DNA of 46,381 nucleotides from Helicobacteraceae bacterium (GTDB taxonomy: Bacteria > Campylobacterota > Campylobacteria > Campylobacterales > Sulfurimonadaceae), in the NCBI GenBank assembly GCA_947498025.1, contig CANMJR010000022.1, forward strand, positions 1-46,381, written 5' to 3'. The notes beneath the pieces were generated by a model, which was not told where the DNA came from, ran no database searches, and was given only the letters and a program-made list of their open reading frames with translations. Of this stretch, positions 20,015 through 27,846 are shown in pieces. The first letter of the stretch is position 1, and every line of letters starts with the position of its first letter. The position numbers and the translations under genes were made by a program.

Positions 20015-21893
20015 AAGTTTTGAAATAGGCAAAAATGATAGAGTTTTCATAATTGCTGAAATTGGCATGAATCATAACGGTGTTTATGAAAATGCCGTAA
20101 AAATGATAGATCAGGCGCAGGAGATTGGTGTTGATTGTGTTAAGTTTCAAATGAGAAATTTAAAAGAGTTATACTCCGAAGATGCTCTTGACATGACAAG
20201 CAGCGATTTGTCCACGCAATATACTATGGGGCTTTTAGAAAAGTTTGAGCTCACTTACGAGCAGTATAAATCTTTGGCTGATTATGCAAAGAGTAAAAAC
20301 CTCATATTTATGTGTACCCCTTGGGACAAATCAAGTGCGGACGCAATTGAGACCATAGGCGTTTCCGCATTTAAAACGGCATCTGCAGATATGACCAACT
20401 TTGATTTGTTGGAGTATTTAGTTAAAAAGAATAAACCGCTTATATTATCAACCGGAATGAGCACAAAAGAGGAGATAGATGAAACTGTAGAGTTTTTGAC
20501 AAGATTAAAAGCAGATTTTGCACTTCTTCACTGTAACTCTACCTATCCCGCCCCATTTAAAGATATCAATCTGAGATATCTAGATAAACTCAGAAAATAT
20601 AATGTTCCGGTAGGATACTCAGGACATGAGAGAGGAATCGCTGTCTCTATTGCAGCGGTTGCCATGGGTGCTAAAATTATTGAACGGCATGTTACCCTCG
20701 ATAGAGGAATGGAAGGACCGGATCACAGTGCTTCTTTAGAATATGATGATTTTAAAAGGCTTGTGGATGGGATTCGCGAAGTTGAACTTTCTCTTGGACA
20801 TGACAATGACAGGGTTGTGACTCAGGGTGAATTAATCAACAGAGAAAACCTTTCTAAAAGTATATTTGCCAAAAAAGATATAAAAGAGGGTGAAACTTTT
20901 TCTAAAGATATGTTTGAGATTAAAAGTCCGGGGCAGGGGCTTAATCCTCAGTATTTGCATAAAATCATTGGATATAAAGCAATTAGAGATATAAAAAAAG
21001 GAAAAGCTCTGTTTAAATCTGATTTGGGCGGGCTGATACGAGCTAAAAAGCACTATAACTTCGGTAGAACATGGGCGCTTCCTGTAAGATTTCATGATAT
21101 CAACTCTCTGATGGAGAACACCAAGCCCGATTCTGTTGAGTTTCATATGAGTTTCAAAGATATTACGGAAGATTTGTCCAGATTTTTAACAAAAGAGTAT
21201 GGTTGTGAATATATAGTGCATGCTCCAGAGCTGTTTGAGGATGATCACCTATTAGATCTTTGTTCTCCCGATGAAGAGTATAGAAAAAAATCAATTGCTC
21301 ACCTGCAAAGAGTGATAGATAAGACTCTGGGGATGAAAAAATACTTTCCTAAAACAGCTGTTCCGCAGATTATAGTTCATTGCGGCGGGTTTACAAAAGA
21401 TGAAACTCTGCCGATAGAGCAGAGACCGCTTTATTATAAAAATCTTGTTGATTCAATTAGCAAATTAAACCTAGACGGAGTAGAGCTGCTACCTGAGAAT
21501 ATGGCACCGTTCCCTTGGCTTTTTGGGGGACAAAGATATCAGAATATTTTTATCGATGCAGATGAGATAATTGATTTTTGTAACAAAACAAATCTCAAAA
21601 TCTGTCAAGATATTTCGCATTCACATTTAGCATGTAATAAATTTGGCTGGAATCACATTGAATACACAAGAAAATTAGCTCCTTATACGGCTCACTACCA
21701 TATTTCAGACGGTACCGGAGTTGACGGAGAAGGTATTCAGATAGGCGAGGGCAATGTAGATTTTGACAATATCTATCCTGTCATAAATGAATTATCTCCA
21801 CATGCCTCATTTATTCCGGAAGTTTGGCAGGGTCACAAAAATAATGGTGAAGGTTTTTGGGTCAGCCTAGAGAGAATGGAGGGCAAAATATAG
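20004..21893 (+). CDS. NeuB-type synthase fused to SAF and TIM-barrel isomerase domains
   Basis: 629 aa. Residues ~15-265 are a NeuB barrel: 'FIIAEIGMNHNG', 'VDCVKFQ', 'LILSTGMS', 'LLHCNSTYPAP', 'VGYSGHERG' and 'ERHVTLDRGMEGPDHSASL'. Residues ~280-345 are an antifreeze-like SAF domain ('NRENLSKSIFAKKDIKEGE..', 'SPGQGLNP'). Residues ~355-629 are an extra TIM-barrel of the sugar isomerase/AP-endonuclease-2 type (VHAPELFEDDH, IIVHCGG, LLPENM, CQDISHSHLACN, HYHISDG, FIPEVWQGH). It likely condenses phosphoenolpyruvate with a sugar to make a nonulosonate. Normal NeuB is about 340 aa. It overlaps the kinase gene by 11 bases. Confidence 0.85.
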   Translation: MRIESFEIGKNDRVFIIAEIGMNHNGVYENAVKMIDQAQEIGVDCVKFQMRNLKELYSEDALDMTSSDLSTQYTMGLLEKFELTYEQYKSLADYAKSKNLIFMCTPWDKSSADAIETIGVSAFKTASADMTNFDLLEYLVKKNKPLILSTGMSTKEEIDETVEFLTRLKADFALLHCNSTYPAPFKDINLRYLDKLRKYNVPVGYSGHERGIAVSIAAVAMGAKIIERHVTLDRGMEGPDHSASLEYDDFKRLVDGIREVELSLGHDNDRVVTQGELINRENLSKSIFAKKDIKEGETFSKDMFEIKSPGQGLNPQYLHKIIGYKAIRDIKKGKALFKSDLGGLIRAKKHYNFGRTWALPVRFHDINSLMENTKPDSVEFHMSFKDITEDLSRFLTKEYGCEYIVHAPELFEDDHLLDLCSPDEEYRKKSIAHLQRVIDKTLGMKKYFPKTAVPQIIVHCGGFTKDETLPIEQRPLYYKNLVDSISKLNLDGVELLPENMAPFPWLFGGQRYQNIFIDADEIIDFCNKTNLKICQDISHSHLACNKFGWNHIEYTRKLAPYTAHYHISDGTGVDGEGIQIGEGNVDFDNIYPVINELSPHASFIPEVWQGHKNNGEGFWVSLERMEGKI

Positions 21894-22744
21894 TGACATG
21901 TTACTTGTGCGGCTCTTCTGATTATAAAGTGAGAGATGGAAAAGTCAGAGATAACGATACGCTAGATGTGCTCGAGTGTAACAATTGCGGTTTGGTATTT
22001 TTATCGAACTTAGGGCATATTGACGAGAGCTATTATGAAGATTCTAGCATGTCCGAAGGGCTTGATGTAAAAGAGTGGCTGAATGAAACATGCGTTGATG
22101 ATGAGAGAAGATTTGAATTTGTCAAAGAGATGATAATCAACAAAGATATTATTGATTTTGGAAGCGGTGCAGGAGGTTTTTTATTAAAAGCCAAAGAAGT
22201 AGCAAAATCAGTTACGGCAATCGAGCTTGACAATAAAATAGCAGAACATTACAAACAAAATAATATTCTCCGTGTTACAGAGATAAACAGTTTAGAAAAT
22301 GAGAGATATGATGTAATTACCGCATTTCATGTGCTGGAACATTTGAGTGAACCGATAGAGATTTTAAAACTCTTGGTTTTCAAACTGAAAAAAGGCGGAA
22401 AGTTGATAGTTGAAGTGCCAAATTCAGAGGATGCTTTACTCACAATTTATAAAAATGAAGCATTTTCAAATTTTACATATTGGAGCCCTCATCTCTTTTT
22501 TTACAACTCTAAAACTTTGCAACTTCTCTTTAAAAAAGTGGATGGAGTTGAGATGGAATTTGTAAAGCACATTCAGAGATATCCTCTTTCTAATCATCTC
22601 CATTGGCTCTCAAACAACAAGCCGGGCGGACATCAGAAGTGGGGCAGTTTTATAGACTCTCCTGAGCTTAAAAAAGCTTATGAGGCACAACTCTCAAGCA
22701 TCGGTGCGACTGATACTGTTGTAGCACAGTTAATAAAGAGATAA
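21893..22744 (+). CDS. SAM-dependent methyltransferase with N-terminal zinc-ribbon
   Basis: 284 aa from GTG 21893, which overlaps the TAG of the NeuB fusion; GGAGG lies 10 bases upstream. Four Cys (CYLC...CNNC, residues 3-32) form a likely zinc knuckle. The class I methyltransferase core follows: 'DIIDFGSGAGGFLLKA', 'VITAFHVLEHLSEP' and 'LKKGGKLIVEVPN'. The C-terminus has LHWLSNNKPGGHQKWGSF. Its closest relative here is the gene at 40035, which shares CxxC...CxxC and HMTWMMDGKPGGQ. The family includes sugar C- and O-methyltransferases; the substrate is unknown. Confidence 0.8.
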   Translation: MTCYLCGSSDYKVRDGKVRDNDTLDVLECNNCGLVFLSNLGHIDESYYEDSSMSEGLDVKEWLNETCVDDERRFEFVKEMIINKDIIDFGSGAGGFLLKAKEVAKSVTAIELDNKIAEHYKQNNILRVTEINSLENERYDVITAFHVLEHLSEPIEILKLLVFKLKKGGKLIVEVPNSEDALLTIYKNEAFSNFTYWSPHLFFYNSKTLQLLFKKVDGVEMEFVKHIQRYPLSNHLHWLSNNKPGGHQKWGSFIDSPELKKAYEAQLSSIGATDTVVAQLIKR

Positions 22745-22746
22745 TT

Positions 22747-22809
22747 ATGAAAAAAAGAAATTTAAAATCATCTGTAATAAGCATAATAAAAAAGGAGTTC
22801 TTTAAATGA
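22747..22809 (+). CDS. Possible 20-aa leader peptide
   Basis: ATG 22747 reads a 20-residue basic peptide beginning MKKRNLKSSVISII. Its stop TGA overlaps the start of the next gene (ATGA). There is no SD for it, but a strong AAGGAG for the downstream gene lies within it. It could be chance in an A-rich gap or a coupling leader. Confidence 0.15.
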   Translation: MKKRNLKSSVISIIKKEFFK

Positions 22810-23516
22810 AAAAAGATTTAAATATCGTTTGTATCATCCCTGCAAGAGGTGGTAGCAAAGGGATACCAAAAAAAAATATTATTGATGTATGTGGAAAACC
22901 ACTTGTTGCTTGGAGCATAGAACAAGCGCAAAATAGTAAATATTTAAAAGGGCATGTCTATGTATCTTCTGATTGTGATGAAATTTTAGATGTTGCAAAA
23001 GCCTATGGAGCAAAAACAATCAAAAGACCGGATGATATTTCCGGCGACAAAGCGAGCAGTGAATCCGCCTTATTTCATGCAATCCTTGAGATTGAAAAAA
23101 ATAGTAGCAAAATCGATTTAATTGTTTTTTTACAAGCCACTTCACCATTGCGTGAAAGTAAAGATATAGATAATGCTATCGAAGAGTTGATAAGTAAAGA
23201 TTTCGATTCTTTGTTTTCAGCCTCAGAGTTAGAAGATTTCTTCATTTGGACTTATGACGAGAACAAAAATTTGACGAGCCTTAATTACGATTTTCTCAAT
23301 AGAAAGCGCAGACAAGATGTATCTGCTCAGTTTGTAGAGAATGGTTCTATTTATGTTTTTAAACCACAAGTTCTCTTTGACCATAACAATAGATTGGGAG
23401 GAAAGATAGGCATGTCTTTAATGGAAAATTGGAAAATGTATGAAATAGATTCATTGGAAGATAAAGCATTGTGTGAGTATTATATAAAAAGTAAAAAGCT
23501 AGGAGATTATAAATGA
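22806..23516 (+). CDS. CMP-acylneuraminate synthetase-like cytidylyltransferase (NeuA family)
   Basis: 236 aa with the family signature 'IIPARGGSKGIPKKNI' (residues ~11-26), 'VSSDCDEIL' and 'RPDDISGDKASSESALFHAI'. 'LQATSPLR' and 'ENGSIYVFKP' follow. It activates a nonulosonate as its CMP derivative, presumably the product of the NeuB fusion 0.9 kb upstream. AAGGAG precedes the ATG. It overlaps the next gene by 4 bases (ATGA). Whether the sugar is sialic, legionaminic, pseudaminic or other cannot be told. Confidence 0.9.
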   Translation: MKKDLNIVCIIPARGGSKGIPKKNIIDVCGKPLVAWSIEQAQNSKYLKGHVYVSSDCDEILDVAKAYGAKTIKRPDDISGDKASSESALFHAILEIEKNSSKIDLIVFLQATSPLRESKDIDNAIEELISKDFDSLFSASELEDFFIWTYDENKNLTSLNYDFLNRKRRQDVSAQFVENGSIYVFKPQVLFDHNNRLGGKIGMSLMENWKMYEIDSLEDKALCEYYIKSKKLGDYK

Positions 23517-24427
23517 AGATGAATCTGGGTGCAAGTAGAAATTGGGTATCTAAAGGATGGGCTGTTTTAGATCATAAAATTGAAAAAACGGAAGAGTTAC
23601 GAATTAGTGGTGATATCGCGGCAATGGATCTTCCGGATAAATCTTGTGATATAGTTTTTTTAAGTCATGTTTTGGAACATATACCGCATATTAAAATGCA
23701 AAATGTTATGGCAGAAATCAATAGAGTTATAAAAATAGGTGGAAGTATTAGATTATTAGTTCCTGACTTAAAAAAAGTTGCAGAGGCATATGTTAATAAA
23801 GATGAAGATTTTTTTAAGCAAGCAAAACTGGAAGATGAAAGTCAAAGAACTGATTTGGGCTATGGTGGAATGTTTATGAATTTTATAGTTAGCCCAGGAC
23901 AGGACACAGTATTATTTAACAGAAATGTTGATGAATTTATAGCAGGTTATGCACATTTATACTCATATGATTTTGAAATGATGAAAAAGATACTAGAAAA
24001 TTTTGGTTTTGGAAATATAAAACAAGTTGGTTTTTGTGAAAGCAAACATGATGATTTTAAAACTCCCTTACATGTATCTCACTTATCTAGTAAATGGCAA
24101 AATTTAAATAAGGACTTTTATATAAAAAATAATCTTATACATAAGTATTCAAATGGATCGTATGATATCAATTTTACAGTTGAAGGTTTTGATAGAGATC
24201 CATTAACTTCATTAATAATAGAAGCAGAGAAGATAAGTGATTTTGAGTTAAGGGAGGACAATAATTATAATCATAAAAATGCAAAAAATTATAATAACTA
24301 TGCTTTTTCTTTACTTGAAGATAAAATAGTAGGCGAAAAAATTGATTATTTAACAAGAGTTTCAAAAAAGTTAAATAACTTAGATTTTAAATTAAAATTA
24401 GATGAACTTCTAAAAAATAACTTATAA
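23513..24427 (+). CDS. SAM-dependent methyltransferase (Methyltransf_11 type)
   Basis: 304 aa. It opens KMNLGASRNWVSKGWAVLDH, a pattern of small methyltransferases in glycan clusters. 'DLPDKSCDIVFLSHVLEHIPH' and 'VIKIGGSIRLLVPDLKKV' follow. The region after ~215 is Asn/Lys-rich and lacks recognisable motifs (NYNHKNAKNYNNYAF), so the tail may be a substrate domain or degenerate. The ATG is coupled to the end of the NeuA-like gene. The substrate is unknown. Confidence 0.75.
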   Translation: MKMNLGASRNWVSKGWAVLDHKIEKTEELRISGDIAAMDLPDKSCDIVFLSHVLEHIPHIKMQNVMAEINRVIKIGGSIRLLVPDLKKVAEAYVNKDEDFFKQAKLEDESQRTDLGYGGMFMNFIVSPGQDTVLFNRNVDEFIAGYAHLYSYDFEMMKKILENFGFGNIKQVGFCESKHDDFKTPLHVSHLSSKWQNLNKDFYIKNNLIHKYSNGSYDINFTVEGFDRDPLTSLIIEAEKISDFELREDNNYNHKNAKNYNNYAFSLLEDKIVGEKIDYLTRVSKKLNNLDFKLKLDELLKNNL

Positions 24428-24444
24428 AAAAGGTGGTTAATAAT

Positions 24445-25422
24445 ATGGAAAGTGGAAGATTAGTATATTTAAATGGAACATTTGTTCCAGAAAAAGATGC
24501 GAAAATATCAATTTTTGATTCAGCGTTAATGTTTGGTGATATGGTTTTTGAGATGACAAGATCATTTAATAAAAAACAGTTTAAATTAAGAGAGCATCTG
24601 GAAAGGTTATATGCAGGTCTTCATATATTGAGAATACCGATAAATTTAACCATTGAAGAGATGGAAGAAGCATGTTATAAAACTATAGAAGTGAATGAAC
24701 CGTTCTTTAATGAGAATGATGAACATAGACTTATGATTAATGTCAGTCGTGGTCCCCTTGGGATTTATGCACCAATATTTGATAATAAAATGGAACCGAC
24801 AGTTGTAATTGCAGATTTTCCATTAAAGTGGACAGTTGCCAGTATGGGTGTTCTATTTGAAAAAGGAATCAATGCAGTTATCCCATCACAAAGAGCAATT
24901 CCCGGTACTTTACTAGATCCGAAAATAAAAAATAGAAGCAGAGTGCACTATCAAATGGCGAATATTGAAGTTTCAAATTATAAAGGTGAAAATAATTGGG
25001 CTTTATTACTTGACCCCGATGGATATGTTGCAGAAGGTACAGGAGATAATTTTTTTATAGTGAAAAATGGAACTATTATAACTCCTGAAGGAAGAAATAT
25101 TTTAAGAGGAATCAGCAGAGCCTATATTTTTGAAATCGCAAAAGAGCTCAACATTCCCTGTGTAGAAAAAAATATTGAGCCATATGATGTATATACCGCA
25201 GATGAAGCATTTATGACGGGGACACCTTTTAGTTTATTGCCGGTAGTTTCATTAAATAGTGAATTGATTCGTGATGGTAAAAGAGGTAAAGTAACAGATA
25301 TGCTGATTAAAAAGTGGAGTGATAATGTTGGATTAGATATTGAAAAGCAGATTATTGATTATTCAAAAGAGGTGTCTGATTATAAAAGTAATGCACCGAC
25401 ACCCTATCAATTTAAAAAATAA
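24445..25422 (+). CDS. Class IV (branched-chain/D-amino-acid type) aminotransferase
   Basis: 325 aa from ATG 24445, chosen over GTG 24433 because AAGGTGG is well spaced before it. Fold type IV pattern: 'VYLNGTFVPEKDAKISIFDSALMFGDMVFEMTR' and 'KLREHLERL'. The PLP lysine is probably in 'DPKIKNRSRVHYQMA', and 'DGYVAEGTGDNFFIVKNG..ITP' and 'FMTGTPFSLLPV' follow. Such enzymes normally act on amino or keto acids rather than sugars. Its presence in a glycan cluster suggests an amino-acid substituent or an unusual keto-acid precursor. Confidence 0.85.
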   Translation: MESGRLVYLNGTFVPEKDAKISIFDSALMFGDMVFEMTRSFNKKQFKLREHLERLYAGLHILRIPINLTIEEMEEACYKTIEVNEPFFNENDEHRLMINVSRGPLGIYAPIFDNKMEPTVVIADFPLKWTVASMGVLFEKGINAVIPSQRAIPGTLLDPKIKNRSRVHYQMANIEVSNYKGENNWALLLDPDGYVAEGTGDNFFIVKNGTIITPEGRNILRGISRAYIFEIAKELNIPCVEKNIEPYDVYTADEAFMTGTPFSLLPVVSLNSELIRDGKRGKVTDMLIKKWSDNVGLDIEKQIIDYSKEVSDYKSNAPTPYQFKK

Positions 25423-25425
25423 CTT

Positions 25426-26253
25426 ATGAAAAATATAGGAATCATGCAGGGAAGGTTGCTTCCGAGATATAAAAACAGGTATCAGGCGCATCCGGTCGTG
25501 TATTGGCAGGCGGAGTTTAACATCGCTAAAGAGTTGGGTTTTAATCAAATAGAATTTATTTTGGACTACAATGAACATGAACAGAATCCTTTGATGTCAA
25601 AAAAAGGGATAAAAGAGATAAAAAAAATGATGGAGCAGACGGGTGTGTTTGTAAAGTCTGTTTGTGCCGATTATTTTATGGAAGCACCGCTGCACTCTGT
25701 GCATCAAAAAGAGAGCGAAGATGTACTGATAAAACTGGTGAAGAGTGCCGGAAAATTAAATATTGTTGATATAGTTATCCCCTGCGTTGACCACTCTACA
25801 CTCAAAAGTAAAAAAGATGTGGACATGTTTGTCGAGTCGATAAACAAAGCAGTGCCTCTGGCGGAGAAATCTGGAATAAACATCAATTTTGAAACAGACT
25901 TAAATCCTAAAGCTTTTAAAAAACTGCTAAACAGATTTGATTCTAAAAATATTAAAGTGAATTATGACATCGGCAACTCCGCATCCTTAGGTTACTCTCC
26001 TAAAGAGGAGTTCAAAGCATACGGTGCGTATATATCAGATTTACATGTCAAAGACAGAGTCCTGGGCGGCGGTTCCGTAAAATTAGGAACCGGTAATGCT
26101 GATTTCAAAACAGTATTTGAGCAGTTAAAGAAGTACAAATTCAATGGAAGTATTATAATGCAAGCAGCAAAAGCGGATGATTATATTGATGATTTGAGTA
26201 TGGTGAAAGAGCAGAAAGAGTTTATTAGTAAATATATTAAGAAGTATTTATAA
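25426..26253 (+). CDS. Sugar phosphate isomerase/epimerase (TIM barrel, AP_endonuc_2)
   Basis: 275 aa with 'GIMQGRLLPRYKNRYQAHP' at the start, typical of a UlaE/hexulose-6-phosphate epimerase-like subgroup. 'QIEFILDYNEHEQNP', 'NINFETDL', 'VNYDIGNSASLGY', 'ISDLHVKDR' and 'LGTGNADFKTVFEQL' follow; the His, Glu and Asp residues in these strands are the expected metal ligands. It has the same fold as the C-terminal part of the NeuB fusion, so the cluster encodes two such barrels. The reaction is unknown. Confidence 0.8.
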   Translation: MKNIGIMQGRLLPRYKNRYQAHPVVYWQAEFNIAKELGFNQIEFILDYNEHEQNPLMSKKGIKEIKKMMEQTGVFVKSVCADYFMEAPLHSVHQKESEDVLIKLVKSAGKLNIVDIVIPCVDHSTLKSKKDVDMFVESINKAVPLAEKSGININFETDLNPKAFKKLLNRFDSKNIKVNYDIGNSASLGYSPKEEFKAYGAYISDLHVKDRVLGGGSVKLGTGNADFKTVFEQLKKYKFNGSIIMQAAKADDYIDDLSMVKEQKEFISKYIKKYL

Positions 26254-26257
26254 GAGC

Positions 26258-27001
26258 ATGAAAAAAAAAGTAGCATTGGTAACCGGTTCTAGTCGAGGCA
26301 TCGGAAAAGGCATAGCCAAAAAGCTGGTTGAGCATAATTACTTGGTCTATATAAACGGCAGAAATCTGGAGAGTTTAGAAAAAACAGCCAAAGAGTTCAA
26401 CGATGAGGTTAAACTTGTTGTCAGTGACTTGTCAGATGATTTGAATAATAAACAAGCAATAGAAAAAATATTTAAAGATGAAGGCAGGCTGGATTTAGTT
26501 GTTGCAAATATAGGAAGCGGCAAATCAATAGCGGGTTGGAATGTTGACATGTCGGAGTATAAAAGAGTATTTGAGATTAACTTTTTCAGCGCAGTCTCTT
26601 TAGCTACGCATGCAGCCGAGGTTATGAAAGAGAGCGGTGGACACATACTATTTATATCATCCATCGCCGGATGCGAATCTTTAGGTGCTCCTATGGCATA
26701 CAGCAGTGCTAAAACAGCTCTGCTTAGTTATGCCAAGAGTTTATCAAAGGCAACTGCAAGCTTAAATATAAGAGTCAACTCCATATCTCCCGGAAATGTG
26801 ATGTTTGATGGAAGCACTTGGGATGAAAAAAGCAAACATGATAGAGAGGCAGTGAAAACATATATTGAAAAGAATGTTCCTCTCAACGGTTTTGCAACAC
26901 CGGAAGATATTGCAAAAGCAGTACTCTATTTAGAAGAGAGTAGTTTTACAACAGGTACAAATCTTGTTGTAGATGGCGGACAATTAAATAAAATAATTTA
27001 G
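26258..27001 (+). CDS. Short-chain dehydrogenase/reductase
   Basis: 247 aa classical SDR with 'VALVTGSSRGIGKGIA' (Rossmann motif TGxxxGIG), 'LVVANIGSG' in place of the NNAG motif, and 'ILFISSIAG'. The catalytic pair is in 'YSSAKTALLSYAKSL', and 'RVNSISPGNV' and 'TGTNLVVDGGQ' close the protein. It probably reduces or oxidises a sugar or keto intermediate of this cluster. Only 4 bases separate it from the isomerase gene. The substrate cannot be assigned. Confidence 0.85.
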   Translation: MKKKVALVTGSSRGIGKGIAKKLVEHNYLVYINGRNLESLEKTAKEFNDEVKLVVSDLSDDLNNKQAIEKIFKDEGRLDLVVANIGSGKSIAGWNVDMSEYKRVFEINFFSAVSLATHAAEVMKESGGHILFISSIAGCESLGAPMAYSSAKTALLSYAKSLSKATASLNIRVNSISPGNVMFDGSTWDEKSKHDREAVKTYIEKNVPLNGFATPEDIAKAVLYLEESSFTTGTNLVVDGGQLNKII

Positions 27002-27009
27002 GACAATTT

Positions 27010-27840
27010 ATGAGCGTAATGGAAAAATTTAATTTAAAAGACAATCTTGCAATTGTGACCGGCGGAGCAGGATTGCTTGGAAAACAGCATATAGAAGCAC
27101 TGCTTGAAGCGAATGCAGATGTAGTTTTATTTGATATTAACGAAAAAGCTTTGGAAGAAGTCAAAATTTTTTTTATGCAAAAATATGATAAAGATGTAAT
27201 GGCTTTAAAAGTAGATATAACAAAAGAGGACGAGATACTTGAGGCAAAAGAGAAGATATTTAAAAAATTTAATAAATATGCGAATATTTTAATAAATAAT
27301 GCAGCCATAGACCCTAAATTTGAGAAAGAGAGTAAAGTTAATAAATCAAGACTTGAAAATTTTGAATTAAATCAATGGAATTTAGAAATATCTGTCGGGC
27401 TTTCAGGAGCCATGCTGTGTAGTAAGATATTTGGAGTAGAGATGGCAAAAAATGGAAAAGGCGTTATTCTCAATATTGCATCCGATTTAGGAGTTATTGC
27501 TCCTGATCAAAGATTATACAAAAAAGAGGGTTTAATCGACAGCGAGCAAAATGTAAAACCTGTTACATACTCTGTTATCAAACATGGGTTGATAGGACTT
27601 ACTAAATATATAGCGACTTATTGGGCAGATAGAGGGGTAAGATGTAATGCCTTCGCCCCAGGTGGTGTTTTCAATAACCACTCCGATGAATTCTTGGAGA
27701 AGATTACCAATTTGATTCCTATGAAAAGAATGGCAAACATTGACGAATACAAGGCTTCAATACTCTTTTTATGCAGCGATGCCAGTAGTTATATGAACGG
27801 AGCCACTTTAAATATGGACGGTGGCAGAAGTGTCTGGTAA
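27010..27840 (+). CDS. Short-chain dehydrogenase/reductase, second in cluster
   Basis: 276 aa SDR with 'LAIVTGGAGLLGKQHIEAL', 'ILINNAAIDPKF', 'ILNIASDLGVIAPDQ' and the catalytic 'YSVIKHGLIGLTKY'. 'RCNAFAPGGV' and 'MNGATLNMDGGRSVW' end the protein. The TGGAGLLG variant of the cofactor motif occurs in SDRs placed beside neuA/neuB-like genes. AGGA 6 bases upstream supports ATG 27010. It is not closely related to the preceding SDR, so the pair probably catalyses separate steps. Confidence 0.85.
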   Translation: MSVMEKFNLKDNLAIVTGGAGLLGKQHIEALLEANADVVLFDINEKALEEVKIFFMQKYDKDVMALKVDITKEDEILEAKEKIFKKFNKYANILINNAAIDPKFEKESKVNKSRLENFELNQWNLEISVGLSGAMLCSKIFGVEMAKNGKGVILNIASDLGVIAPDQRLYKKEGLIDSEQNVKPVTYSVIKHGLIGLTKYIATYWADRGVRCNAFAPGGVFNNHSDEFLEKITNLIPMKRMANIDEYKASILFLCSDASSYMNGATLNMDGGRSVW

Positions 27841-27846
27841 AAAATC

